64,000 nucleotides of DNA from Muscardinus avellanarius (GCA_963383645.1 OY726561.1:141257441-141321440), one strand, 5' to 3'; numbered from the stretch's first letter, positions 10,443 through 23,110 are shown. Numbers and translations are program-made. The notes: a model not told the origin generated them from the letters alone.

Positions 10443-10878
10443 ACAAAGCTCGGGCTGGGCATGGCGCACACATTTGTGATCCCTGCACTTGGGAGGCTGA
10501 GACAGGAGGATCGCACGTTCAGAGCCAGCCTCAGCTACTTAGTGAGGCTCTCCCCAACTCAGTGAGAGCCTGTTTCAAAATAAAGAATTAAAAATAAGGC
10601 TCAGGGTATAGTTCAGAGGTGGAATGTCCCAGGATAGCCGGTAGTAGTGGTGCACGCTTGTAATCTCTGCTCTTGGGAGGCAGAGACAGGAGGATCTCAC
10701 AGGTTGGAAGCCAGCCTCAGCTACTTAGGCTCTCAGCAACTTAGTGAGACCCTGTTTCCAAATAAAATATAAAATAGGTCTGGGAGTATAGCCCAGAGGT
10801 AGAAAGCCTCTGGGTTCCACCCCCAGTAGCACTAAAGGAAAAAAAAATAGAATGCCCCAGGGTCCAATCCCCAGTAAC

Positions 10879-10925
<47 letters not shown>
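10443..10925. repeat. Two sense B1-dID SINEs and a (CA)n microsatellite
   Basis: Sense copies lie at about 10451-10630 and 10635-10878. The second ends in a pure (AC) run at 10880-10923, consistent with a microsatellite seeded by the SINE tail. Confidence 0.85.
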
Positions 10926-10926
<1 letters not shown>

Positions 10927-11904
10927 CAAAGCTCGGGCTTGGCCCAGTCTGCCGCCTGGATGAGCCAAGCTGGAGGCGTTCAGCTGGTGTTACTACCCCG
11001 TTCCCACAGGGCAGGCGGAGGGTGAAGCTGCTCCCACCCTGGCTGACACTGAGGGCAAGCCAGGCCCTCCATACAAGATAAAGCTCTATCTATCCTCACA
11101 CATGCTTGAGAGCTGCCTGGTGGGGAGCTCGGTGTGTGAGCGCATGATGTGCGGCCATCACAACCCTGCCCGCCCCTGGACAGAGTCCAGCCCCCATCTA
11201 CGTCCTCGTAGCCCGATTCAGCCTTCACAACCCTGGACTCGTGGCAGGCAGGAAAAGGACCCTCCGTTCTAGGGAGCAGCTATGGCGTTCCCGTGCATGT
11301 GCCAGCCAGCACGCCTGGGTGCACACAGAATGCAGACCCACGTGCCCCGGGCACCGCATACACTGTGCTGTTGCCGGCAGCACACACATACACGTGTGAG
11401 TACACATCCTGCCACGTGATCTCACCCACGTGCACGGAGCGTTGCACAGGACCAAGAAGAGGTGGAGAATTGCCAGCAGTAGGCAGGCTCTCAGGAGCCA
11501 CCCCTGCCCCTGCCCTTCACCCCCATACCAGCTTCTCCTTAGCCCTCGGGCCTGGATAGCCATGACCTCATAAAGACAGCTAACGCGGAGCACATGCGAG
11601 GCTGCCCCGAGGGTCTGAGACCCACTGTTCCCAGGATGCTGGGCGGATGGCAGAGGCCCGAGCGCCGGGCTGTCCTCTCATTCTCTAGACATGGCCGAGC
11701 ATGCCGAGATGGGGGACGTGCTCCCAACCCTAACCTAACCCTAACCTCTGCTGGCTCAGCTGGCCAGGAGGTTGCTGCTGCTTGGCAGTCCTGTGGGTGT
11801 CCGAGACCGCCCGAACCCAGGGAGTACACAGGCGCTGTCAGCCTGGCGGGAGAACCCAAGCCAGGGAAGAAGGTGCAGGGATCCTCAGTGCCCTGTCCAC
11901 AAGC
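10926..11904. other. Intergenic single-copy DNA
   Basis: No gene is supported. It contains a short telomere-like stretch at 11726-11746, annotated separately. Confidence 0.4.
11726..11746 (+). repeat. Short interstitial telomere-like repeat
   Basis: About three and a half imperfect copies of CCCTAA are present, one of them lacking a C. This is the size class of short interstitial telomeric sequences, usually explained by telomerase-linked break repair. Confidence 0.55.
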
Positions 11905-13000
11905 CAGGCGAGGTGGCACAGGCTTGCCATCCCAGACCTCGGGAGGCGGAGACAGGAGGGTCTCAGGCTCGAGGCCAGTCTCGGCAATTTACCGAGATCC
12001 TCGGTAACTTTGCAAGACCCTGTTTCCAAATAAAAATAAAATAGAGCTGGGTGTAGCTCAGAAGTAGAAAGCCTCTGGGTTCAATCCCTAGTGCCAAAGT
12101 AAAGAAAAGAAGGGGAGGAAGAAGATAGTAGGCAGGCAGGCAGGCAGGCAGGCTGTGAGCCAGCATGATGGCGCACATTTGCAATCCCAGTACTTGGGAG
12201 GCTGAGACAGGAGGATCGCAGGTTCACGGCCAGCCTCAGCAATTTAGTAAGGCCCTCCTCACTAGTGAGATCCTGTTTTAAAATAAACAAGAAAGTAGAG
12301 CTGGAGGTGTATCTCAGAGGGAGGTAGAGCATCCCTGGGTTCAATCCCCAGAACCCCCCCCCCCAAAAAAAAAGAGGCTAAGACAGGAGGATCACACGTT
12401 CAAGGCTAGACTCAGCAACTTAGACCCTGTTTCAAAAAATATAAGTCTGTTGCAGTGGTGCAAGATTATGATCCCAGTACTTGGGAGGCTGAGACAGGAG
12501 GGTCACAGGTTCGAGGCCTGCCTCAGCTACTTAGTGAGGCCCTCTGCAACTTAGTGAGACCCTGTTTCAAAATAATAAAAAAAATAGGGCTGGAGGTGTA
12601 GCTTGGGGGTAGACTGCCCCTGGGTTCAATTCCTAGTACTGCAATAAATAAATAATAAATAGACATATAAAGGACTGTGAGTGTAGCTCAGAGGCAGAAC
12701 ACTCCTGCATTTAATTCATAATACAAAAAGAGAAAAAGAAGGAAATAGAAAAAATAACCTGTTTGGAGAAAGATATCAAGAGTATGGTCCAAGCCAAGTG
12801 TGGTGCTGCACACTTGCAATCCCAGCTCTCAGGAGGCTGAGACAGGAGGATTGGGGTTCGAGGCCAGCCTCGGCTACTTAGCGAGGCCCTTTGCAACTCA
12901 GTGAGACCCTGTTTCAAAATAAAGAATAAGCCAAGCATGGTGGTGCACACTTGTAATCCCAGCGTTTGGGGGGCTGAGACAGGAGGATCAGGTACCTTCC
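11905..13000 (+). repeat. Run of sense B1-dID SINEs
   Basis: Copies lie at about 11905-12100, 12155-12370, 12375-12440 (truncated), 12445-12655, an ID arm at about 12668-12725, then two head fragments at 12795-12930 and 12930-12990. A (GGCA) tetranucleotide run is at about 12131-12154. Confidence 0.85.
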
Positions 13001-13336
13001 AAGTGCCAGGATTGCTTTGAAAGCTTCTTCCTTGCCGTGAGCTTCTCCCTTGCAGGACGTGGGCCTGGTGGGGCGTCTTGGTGCCCACTTCTCCTGGGTC
13101 CCCATATTGCAGCTCAGGCAGGACACCTGGGTGACCGCTCAGGAAGCGCCTGAGGTTCATAGGAAGGGTGGACGGCAAAGCCACACTCGCCACTGGTGAC
13201 TTTGGAGGTGGGAGATCCAGCGCCTGGCAGGAGGGGCCTGGGCACCAGCCTGGCTGGTCCTTAAAGCTTCAGGGGTTGGGGCAACACGGTCAACACTTCA
13301 ACACTGCTGCCTTGGCCTCTTGCCCATGCGCGCGCG
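13001..13336. other. Short single-copy spacer before the CA/CG tract
   Basis: No gene, promoter motif or repeat is recognisable. Confidence 0.3.
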
Positions 13337-13740
13337 CACACACACGCGCCCGCACATGCACACACGCAACGCCGCACGCGCGTACGCACGCGCGTGCACA
13401 CATGCACACACACGCACATGCAGACATGCACACACGCACACACCGCACACGCGTACGCACACACGCACACACACGCACACGCCGCACGCGCGTACACACG
13501 CGCGCGCACACACGCACACACACGCACATGCAGACATGCACACACGCACACGCCGCACGCGCGTACGCACACACGCACACATGCACACGCACGCGCGCGC
13601 ACACACGCACACACGTGCACACACGCGCGCGCGCACACATGCACACACGCACTCGCGCGCGCACACAGCACACATGCACACGCACGCGCGCACACACACA
13701 TACACGCACACGCACGCGCGCACACACACGCGCGCACACC
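13337..13740. repeat. 400-bp alternating purine-pyrimidine (CA/CG/TA) tract
   Basis: Nearly every step alternates pyrimidine and purine, with CA, CG and some TA. This is the composition most prone to form left-handed Z-DNA. A 110-bp higher-order period is visible: 'gccgcacgcgcgtac' at 13371 recurs at 13481, and the block at 13411-13440 recurs exactly at 13521-13550. The tract ends just before the CAMKV CpG island. Confidence 0.85.
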
Positions 13741-13744
13741 TGTC

Positions 13745-14420
13745 TGTTTGCCAGGCAGGGGACGCCCTGGAGCCCGCCCCTGTGGCCCTCTAAGTGTGTC
13801 CGATCGGGGAGCCGGGCGCCGCCCTCGCTCCCTCGCGCCCACCCTGCCCCTCCGCCCAGTGGCCGGACCCCGCGGCCCGGCCGCAACCTGCAGGAGCGCG
13901 GGCGGGGCTGCGGCTGGGGCTGGGCGGTGGGCGGGCCCGGCGGGAGCCCCGCCCCCGGCCCGCCCCGGCCCCGGGTGCGAATCCCCGGCGGCGGGCGAGG
14001 CTGGAGCTTCGCGAGCCGAGCGGCTGCAGCCCGGCGATCCTGCCCCGGAGCCCGCGACCGCCGCCGGCCACCGTGACCGCAGGTGCGGGGGCCGCAGGGG
14101 CGGGCGGGGGGCGGGGCGGGGGCCGAAGTCCGGGCCGCGGCGCCCGAGGGCAGGGGCGAGCCGCCGGCCCCGCCCGCGCTGGCGGTCACTCATTCCCGTG
14201 GCGACGGGGAGTCCGGCCCTCGGGGGCCGCGGCCGGGACCCCGGGGCCCACGTGCGCGGCGGCTGCGGGCTGCGCCCACACGTGCGCCTCCGCGTGTGCG
14301 CCGCGGCGGGGGCGAGCCGGCCCGAGGGCCGCGGGCAGAGCCCCCGGGGCCCCAGCGCCCCCCAGCCGTGCCCGGGCTGCTTTCTGCAGCTCGGGCTCCG
14401 CCAGGTCTCTTCCCTGGAAA
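13745..14420 (+). promoter_or_regulatory. CAMKV: CpG-island promoter and non-coding exon 1 of CAMKV
   Basis: This stretch is very G+C-rich with dense CpG and several GC boxes (GGGCGG on either strand). No TATA box is seen. A donor site (CGCAG|GTGCGG) is at 14082/14083, so a 5' untranslated exon probably ends at 14082. It joins to the coding exon whose acceptor is at about 25198. The transcription start is not defined and probably lies between about 13,950 and 14,050. The adjacent Z-DNA-prone tract may affect chromatin here. Confidence 0.65.
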
Positions 14421-15644
14421 CGGGGCCGCTGGCCCCGCCATCGGCCCGAGCCCGGGACCACCGCGGCGCCCCCGGCCGCAGGGTGCTCCGCCGAGTCGGG
14501 CTGGTCCCCGGGGAGGGGCTCCCTTGCCTCTTCAAGTCCGGTGGGCCCCCAGGTGCCCCAGCGTGCCTCCAAAGGCATCCGCGAACCTCCCTCTCCGGCC
14601 CCAGGGCCTGGCTGCCACTCACAGACCGGAGGCAGTCCTCAGTCCTCGGAAAAGGCCACGTGCATCTCGTCAGGGAAACTGAGGCTGGGGCGTGGAGGTG
14701 TGCAGCTGTGACCGCGCTTGCGGGCGTTGGTGGTGTTGTTTCTGGCCCTCCTGACCGTACCCATTAGGGAGCCCAGCTGGGGAGTCGCAGCCCACCCGGA
14801 GAGGGCAGCAGATCTGGGGGGGCGAGTTAGGGGTCCAGGCGCAGCGCGCAGAAGCAGCCCTGTCTCTGAGCCTCGCTCCCATCCCCGTGCTGTGGTGCCT
14901 CGAGGTGCCGGCCTCCCTCCCCTAAGCTGGAAGGAGTCTGGGGACCTGGCCTGGCTCGGGGCGGACCTGGCCTCTCCAGGTGTGAGGATCCAAAGAGCAG
15001 TGTGGTGTGTGTGTGTGTGTGTGTGTGTTTCTGGGGATTGAATAATCCAGGGGTCTTCTACCTCGAAGCTATGCCCCAGCCCTATTTTTATTATTTTTAT
15101 TTTGCAAATAGGGTCTTGCTAGGTTGCTGAGAGCCTTACTACTTGCTGAGGCTGTCCTCCAACCTGTGTTCCTCCTGTCTCAGCCTCCCCAGTACTGGGA
15201 TTGCAAGCGTGCACCACCAGGCCCGGCAGAAGCTGGCCTCTTTTTGCTGCACCTCCCACGCCAAGTTCAGGGTATGTCTTGGGTACAGGGGAGAGTTCAG
15301 ACAGCAGGGGTAGCTCCTGGCCCCGGGAGACAGCAGGTGGCCAGGGAGGCCTTGGGGTGCTGCCTGGCATCCGAGGCCCTTTCAGGAACGCCCTCCTACC
15401 TCCCCCTCGTGTCTGCCCCTGTACCGTCACCCTCCGCTCTCCCTCCATCTTCATCCTTCTGCTTTCGTGTGTCCCTGTACCCCCTCTTTTCTCCAAAGTC
15501 TCTCAGTCCCCCCACTGCCCCTTCCTCTATAGGGACCAGGATCACAGAGCCAGCGGGAAGGAGCCCGGGGCTGCAGGGTCGGGAATTAAAGAAGGAACCT
15601 AGCCGACATCTCTCCCCTCCCCCTCCCCTTATTTTAAAACTTCC

Positions 15645-15658
15645 GTCACCATAGCAAC
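15645..15658 (+). promoter_or_regulatory. RFX X-box-like motif in CAMKV intron 1
   Basis: GTCACCATAGCAAC fits the RFX half-site pattern GTNRCC-AT-AGCAAC. The surroundings are single-copy. Confidence 0.35.
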
Positions 15659-16112
15659 CCTTTACTAGTGCCTTCCCCTGCATTTCCTCTCCAACCCAAG
15701 GGAAGCCAGGCCTCCAGCGGCTCCTTCAGAGGTTCCAAGGCCAGGCCCAGGCTCTGGAGCCGGGTGGGGGCAGTGGCTCTTGGCCTTGCCTACATCTGAG
15801 GGCTGAACTTTCTGTAGGCCGCACTGGATTGCATTCCCTCCCTCGTCCAAGCCTGAGGGAGACCCCTGTTAGCCCAGAACTGTTGGCCATGGTTCTGGCT
15901 AGCTGGTGCCAGGCAGCCCCGCCAGCCTCCAGAGGCCTGGCCTGAGAGGAGGTCTCCACCTCCCTGGTTCTCCATCTGTGGCTCCTGAGAGAGGAGAGCA
16001 GGGGGCCGGGAGGGGTGTCTGCAGGCAGTGTTCACAGCTGCCACTAAATCGGAAGGTGTTGCTTGGTGGCCGGGCGGCAGCGGGAGGCCTCCTGGGCTGC
16101 TCTGGAGCCCCA

Positions 16113-16188
16113 CGCAGGGACCAGGGCAGCAGGAAACTCCTGGTCATGGCCGCAGGGACCAGGGCAGCAGGAAACTCCTGGTCATGGC
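16113..16188 (+). repeat. Tandem duplication of 38 bp
   Basis: Two identical copies abut at 16113-16150 and 16151-16188, each beginning CGCAGGGACC and ending CATGGC. The lack of divergence suggests a recent event. Confidence 0.8.
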
Positions 16189-18848
16189 CGGGGAAGGTGA
16201 GCCTTAACCAGGTTGGCCCAGCGGCGGCCTGCTGCGCAGGAGCTCTGTCTGGCTTCCTTGCGCCCTGAGTCAGACTTGACTGACATGCAGGGAAGGCTGA
16301 GCCTGCTGCTGCACACCTGTGATCCCAGCACTTGGGAAGCTGAGACAGAAGGAACACGAGTTTGAGGCCGGCCCAGCAACATAGCAAGACCTGGTTTCAA
16401 AATAAAAAATCAAATCAGGCTGGGGGTGTAGCTTGGAGGCAGAATGCCCCTGGATTAAATCCTCAGCACAAAAAAACAAAATGCAGCAGAGCCCGAGGGC
16501 CCCTTATTGCCAGGGCAGCAGGGACAGGCTCCCTCAGGACCGCCCTGATTGCAGTGGTCAGGCCCAGGACAGGCAGTGCTGTGGAGAGGACAGCTCGGGA
16601 GGGGCGGGCAGCGCCAGGTTCTGCGTCCCCTCCAGCTCCCTTTGGGCGGCCCCAGGTGTGCACTGTGTCTCCTCTGTGGAGAGAGGAGGGCCCACATCTC
16701 CAGGGAAATGGCTGCCTCCGCGGCCCGAGTGGCCGTGGCCTGAGGCAGAGCCCCCCCTCTGTCGGTGGAGGAATAAGAAATCCAATCCCCTTACGCTGAG
16801 TGCCGGGCACCTGCCTACAATCTGAGTACTCGGGGGCTGAGACAGGAGGATCGCAGATTCAAGACCAGCACATGTTAACTAAGTGAGACCCTGTTTCAAA
16901 ATAATATGTATGCTGGGCATGGTGGCACAGCCTGTTATCCCAGTACTTGGGAGACTGAAACAGAAGGATCGCAGGTTCAAAGCCAGCCTCAGCAATTTAG
17001 CAGGGCCCTCTGCAACCTAGTAAGACCCCATTTCCAAATCAGAAATAAAACCAGCCTGGGAGTGTAGCTGGGAAGTAGAATGCCCCTGGGTTCCATCCTA
17101 GCACTGCCGGGGCTCAGGGTGACGCTCAGTGGTAGGGCTGCTGCCTGGCTTGGGCAGAGCTCCTCTTGTGGTAAAACCAGGGACAAGTCTCCCAGGAGGA
17201 GCAGGAGCAGGTGGTGGGGAGGGCAGAGGTGCTCAAGTATGGTCCCCTTTTCCTCTCTTCACCCTGGGGCAGCCTAGGGACACAAGCAAGTTTAGACTGG
17301 TGAGCAGGGCAGCAGTTGGGAGCCATGGCAGAGGGAGCAGGACCCGGCTCCAGGTTGTTACTGCGAGCCTTCCATGGCAGAAGACGCCAAGAGTGGGTTT
17401 CTGTAGCCAAAAGATGACAGGATCAGGCATACAAGTTGTGTGTGGTGGCGCTGAGATAAGAGGATCGCAGGTTAAAGGACAGCCTCGGCAATTTAGCGGG
17501 ACTCTCAGCAAACTAGTGAGACCCTTTTTCAAAATAAAACATAAAACTGGGCTGGAGGTGTAGCTCAGAGGTAGAAGAATGTCCCTGAGTTCAATTCCTC
17601 AAAGGGGGAAAAAAGGATCAAGCATACACAAAACCTGGCCTTGAGGCTTGGGAGCAGGATTGCTGCGGAGAACCTCACAGCTTCAAGGGCTCGCGCACCA
17701 CCTCGCTCACTCCGCCTCCCCCGCTCCCTGGGCGAGGTGGACAGCGCCCTTGCCGTGCCCCCACTTCCTGCACCTGAGTGGACACAGCTGAGCCAGCAAT
17801 CACCTGTCGTTGGACATTTAGGTAGTTGCTGGGTTTCTTATGTTATAAATAACTCTGCTATGACAGATACCATTCTGATGGGAGGCTTCGGGGGAGGGCG
17901 TTCCTGTCGGAAGGAGTGGGCTAAGCCAGGCACAGCAGGGAGACCGGGCCCTCCCAGCCGCCAGCCCTGCAGGCCGGGCTACCCCCCTCCTGGATGGAGG
18001 ACGGGAGCTGGCCTCTCCCCAGGTGCTTGCTGGGTGTGGCCACGGTAGGTGGGGACACGGTAGACAGCTGTGCCTCTGCTCTCCCACAGGGATGGGCTTC
18101 CAGCGTATCTGCGGAGCGGGCGGAGCGGGCGGAGCGGGCGGGCAGATCTTCAAAGCCTTTAGTTCTGCCTCCCTAGATGGCTGATCCCTGACGGGAATCC
18201 TGCTGAGCCGCAGCAGCCGGATTCCCTGAGCCCTAGCCACCCACACGGAGGAGAGCTGGACCTTGCCCCCTGGCTCTGAGCACACAGTGGGGAAGGACCT
18301 CCGGGCCCTGGGCCCCGGGGGACTGGGTGGCCATTTCTGAGGGGCGTGTTGTTAAGGTCCTGGTCTTTGGCCCTGGCTGGCAGAGTTCCTCGTGCCAAGC
18401 ACGCCTCCCTTCTCCACTGCCCTGGGGTTGTGCTGCCTTCAGGAAGGGGAGCATCCAGGTGCCCGAGGCCCCAGGCAGAGCCTGCTTCAGCCCCAGAGCC
18501 GGGTCTGGAAGGACTAGAGAGAGCCGCGGGTCCCTCTGAGTGCTGAAGCCAGCTGCCCGGCACTGGAGATGAGAATCAGACCCAGCGGAGTTCCCGGAGC
18601 CCAGGGGGCCAGGAACTACATCTAGTCAGGGCTCTCTGACCAGACGCAGCCGGGCCTGACACGTGGGCCTTATGGGTCCCAGCAGTGCGGTGCTGGGCAG
18701 TCTCGTTGGCTGACCCTGCGCACCTGCCGCAGTCCTCCTCCAGGGCGCAGCCCATGCTGCCACGTGGGCGGAGCCTCTCCCTCAGGGGTGCGCAAGCATG
18801 GGGCCCTGATGTAGTAGTTACAAAATCAAAGTAATTACGGCAAAATGC

Positions 18849-21800
18849 TTTTTTTTTTTTTTGTAGTACTGGGGATGGAACCCAGGGGAGCTCTGCCTCT
18901 GAGCTCCACCCCAGCCCTATCTTCTATTTTTTATTTTGAAACAGGACCTCACTAAGTAGCTGAGGCTGGCTGAGAACCCATGATCCTCCTGTCTCAGCCT
19001 CCCAAGTACTAGGATTACAAGTGTGCGCCACCTTGCCTGACTTAATTTTTAATTTGTTTTTATTGTGGTGCTGGGGATGGTACCTTCAAGCGACACCCCA
19101 AGCCCTATTTTTTATTCTTTATTTTGAAACAGGGTCTCACGGAGTTGCAAAGGGCCTAATGAGCTGAGGCTGTCCACAAACTGTGATCTTCCTGTCTCAG
19201 CCTCCCAAATGCTGGGATTACAAGTGTGAGCCTTGTAGCCGGGCGTGGTGGCGCACGCTTGTAATCCCCATGCTTGGGAGGCAGAGACAGGAGGATCGCG
19301 CAGGTTCGAAGCCAGCCGCGTATGCTGGCTTAGGAGACCCTGTTTCCAAATAAAAATGTAAAAAATAGGTCTGGGAGTGTAGCCCGGAGGTAGAAGGGCT
19401 TCCAGGAACCCCAGTACCACCAAAAATAAAAATAAAAATAAAAAACAAGTGTGAGCCTTGTAATCCCAGCCTGGCTCTAATTTAATTTTTTTGTGTGTGT
19501 GATACTAGGGTTGGAACCCAGCGGCATTCTACCTGCAACCCTACTTTCTATTCTTTATTTTGCAGAGGGCCTCACTAAGTAGCTGAGGCTGGCCGCAAAC
19601 CATAATCCTCCTGTCTCAGCCTCTGGAACACTGGGATTACAAACATGCACCACCACGTTCTTTTTCTTTTTTTTTTTGAAACAAGGGCTAAGTTTTTTTA
19701 AACAAGGTCCTAAGTTGAGGAAAGCTCACTAAGTAATTGAGACTGTCTGTAAATCACAATCTTCCTGTCTCAGCTTCCCAAGTACTAGGATTACAGGCAT
19801 GCACCACTATGCCCGACTCACTTTATTCTTTTTCTTTTCTTTTTACTTTTTTTTGTGTGTGGTGCTGGGGATGGAACCTAGGGCCTTCACCTCCAGGCTA
19901 CACCTCCAGACCTATTTCATATGTATATATATGTAATTTTTTTTTTTTGGTGGTACTGAGGTTCCTGGAAACCCTTCTACCTCCGGGCTATACTCCCAGA
20001 CCTATTTTATGTTTTTTATTTGAAAACAGGGTCTCTTAAGGCAGCGAACCTGTGCGATCCTCCTGTCTCCGCCTCCCAAGTGCAGGGATTACAAGCATGC
20101 ACCACTGCACCTGGCCCTATTTCATATTTTATTTGGAAACAGGGTCTCACCAAGCTGCTGAGAGCCTCACTAAGCTGCTGAGACTGGCTTCGAACCTGTG
20201 TGATCCTCCTGTCTCAGCCTGCCAGGTACTGGGCCCTAACTTTTGTTAACATTTTTTTATTGTGAACTATAATAAGAATCTAGGAATATGCCCCACATTT
20301 ACACATTCTTACAATTATTATTGCTGAGTATGGTGGCACACGCTTGTAATCCCAGTACTTTGGAGACTTAGACAGTAGGATTGCAGGTTCTCAGCCAGCC
20401 TCAGCTACTTAGTGAGGCTCTCTGCAACTTAGTGAGACTCTGTTTCAAAATAAAGAACAAGCCTGGCATGGTGGTGCACACCTATAATTCTAGTACTTGG
20501 GAGGCTGAGACAGGAGGATCACAGGTTCAAGGACAGCCTCAGCAAATAGTGAGACTCTACAACCTACTGAGATGCTAATCAACCTCAGGAGACCCTGTTT
20601 CCAAATAAAAAGTAAAATCGGAATGGGGGTGTAGCTTGAAGAAAGAATGCCTCTGTTTTCAATCCCCAGTACCACCAAAAAAAAAAAAAAAAAAAAAAAA
20701 AAACCAAACCAAAATAACTTAGTGAGGCCCTATGCAACTTAGTGAGATCCTGTTTCAAAATAAAGAATAAAAAAATTAGGTAGCTTGGAAGTAGAATGCC
20801 CCTAGGTTCAATCTCCAGCACCACACACACACTTGGGTATAGCTTGGAGATAGAATGTCCCTGGGTTCAATTCCCCACAACAACAACAACAACAACAACA
20901 ACAAATTATTATTATACACAAACCTGTGGTGTAACTATCACAGAAATTCAGAAACAAGCTCTGATTCCAGGGACTGTGGCCCACACCTATAATACCAGCT
21001 TCTTGGGAGCCTCAGATACATGAATTCAAGTTTGAGTCCAGCCTGGGCAAGTTAGCTAGAGCTTGTCTCAAAATTAAAAAAAAATAAGGGCAAGCTGGGC
21101 ATAGTGGTACACACCTCTAATCCCAGTACTTGGGATCGCAGGTTCGAGGACAGGCTTAATAATTTAGTGAGACTCTATTTCCCTCTCTCACTCTCGCTCT
21201 CTCCTCTTTGTGGTATTGGGAGTGGGGGAATGGAACCCAGGGGCCCTCTACCTCTGAGCTACACTCCCAGATCTATTTTTTATATTTTATTTGGAAACAG
21301 GGTCCTACTAAGTTGCTGAGAACCTCACTAAGTAGCTGAGGCTGGCTTCAAACATGTGGTCCTCTTGTCTCAGCCTCCGAAGCGCGGGGATTATAAGTGT
21401 GTACCCCCACACTTGGCTAGTGAGACCCTATTTCAAAATAAAAAATAAGGACGGGTGTGGTGGTGCATGCCTGTAACCCTAGTATTTGGGAGGTGGAGAC
21501 AGGAGGATCACAGGTTTGAGACAACCTCAGCAACTTAGTGAGGCCCTCTGCAATTTAGTGAGACACTGTTATAAAATAAAATAATAAATTAGGAGATGGG
21601 TGTGGTGGCACACACTTGTAATCTCAGTACTTGGGGGGCTGAGACAGGAGGATAACAGGTTTGCGGCAAGCCTCAGCTACATAGTGAGGCCCTCCACAAC
21701 TTAATGATACCCTGTTTTGTTTTTTTTTTTTGGTTTGTTTTTTTTTTTGGTGGTACTGGGGTTCCTGGAATTCCTTCTATCTCCGGGCTACACTCCCAGA

Positions 21801-22246
21801 CCTATTTTATACTTTTTTTTTTTTTTTTAACAGGGTCTCTTAAGCTAGTGCAGCTGGCTTCGAACCTGTGCGATCCTCCTGTCTCCACCTCCCAAGCGCA
21901 GGGATTACAAACGTGTGACACCATGCCCGGCCAGAGACCCTGTTTTACAATAAAGAATAAAGCTGGGCGTGGTGGCGCACGCTTGTAATCCCCGTGCTTG
22001 GGAGGCGGAGACGGGAGGATCGCGCAGGTTCGAAGCCAGCCTCGCTGGCTTAAGAGACCCTGTTTCCAAATAAAAATATAAAAAAATAGGTCTGGGAGTG
22101 TAGCCTGGAGATAGAAGGGTTTCCAGGAGCCCCAGTACCACCATAAATATATAAATAAATACATAAATAAATAAATAATAAAAATGGAGCTGGGGATGTA
22201 GCTCAGAAGTAGAATGTTCCTGGGTTAAATCCCTGGTTCTGCAAAA

Positions 22247-22281
<35 letters not shown>

Positions 22282-23110
22282 AAAAAAAGAGCCGGGCGTG
22301 GTGGCACACGCTTGTAATCCCAGTGCTTGGGAGGCTGAGACGGGAGGATCGCACAGGTTCAAAGTCAGCCTCAGCTATTTAGTGAAGCTCTCAGCAAGTT
22401 AGTGAGACCCTGTTTCCAAATAAAGTATAAAGTAGGTCTGGGAGTGTAGCCTGGAGGTAGAAAAAGCCCCCTGGGTTCCACCCCCAGTACCAAAAAAAAT
22501 AAAAACCAAAGAAAAGAAAAATAATATAAATAAATAAATAAGGAATGTAGCTCTAGCTCAGATGTATTCAGATGCCCCTGGGTTCAATCTCCAGTACCAA
22601 ATAAATAAAGAAATAAATGAAATATGGATGGGGGTGTAGCTTGGAGGTAGAATGTCCCTGGGTTTAATCCCTAGCACAACACACACACACACACACTCTA
22701 AGAAAATAAAAAGGGCCGGGGATATAGGTCAGTGGAAGAGTACTTCTGGCCAATTACCAGTACAAGAAAAAGAAAAGCAAAAGCCGGCATTGTGACATAC
22801 ACTTGTAATCCCGGTATTTGGGATTTGCGGGGTCGAGACAGCCACAGCAGTAGTGAAACTCTCATCAACCTAGCGAGACCCTGTTTCAAAATAAAAATAA
22901 ATATCCAGTACCGCAAAAATTAAAAAATAAAGTAAAATAAAAATAAAACAGGACTCAGAGTATAGCGTAATTCCAGTACTTGGGAGGCTGAGCGCGAATC
23001 ACCGTCCTGAGACCAGCATGTAATAACTTAGTGAGCCCCTGTTTCCAAATAAAAAACTAGGGATAGGGAGATAGCTCAGAGATGGATTACTCCTGGGTTT
23101 AATCTCCAGT
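18849..23110. repeat. Dense SINE block in CAMKV intron 1
   Basis: B1-dID copies lie end to end in both orientations. Antisense copies occupy 18850-19060, 19060-19235, 19480-19660, 19850-20240, 21210-21420 and 21750-21935. Sense copies include 19236-19420, 20320-20690, 21090-21175, 21450-21720, 21958-22145, 22180-22245 and 22288-22500. A monomeric ID is at about 22713-22770. Simple repeats include (ACA) at 20878-20903, (AAAT) at 22242-22282 and poly-A at about 20677-20703. Confidence 0.85.

Larger units (their letters stand above)
14421..18848. other. CAMKV intron 1, proximal part
   Basis: Mostly single-copy. SINEs lie at about 15030-15230 (antisense), 16285-16480, 16800-17105 (two) and 17435-17615 (sense). 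A (GT) run sits at 15006-15028, and 18112-18138 holds three copies of a 9-bp GC-rich unit. The segment at 17810-17880 resembles an old L1 3' end. An X-box-like motif is at 15645-15658. Confidence 0.6.

Noticed and set aside
13168..14767. Long open frames of 300-457 codons on both strands across the CA/CG tract
   Set aside because: They are His/Thr or Cys/Val repeats created by the dinucleotide tract plus the stop-poor CpG island. No codon bias or domain is present.
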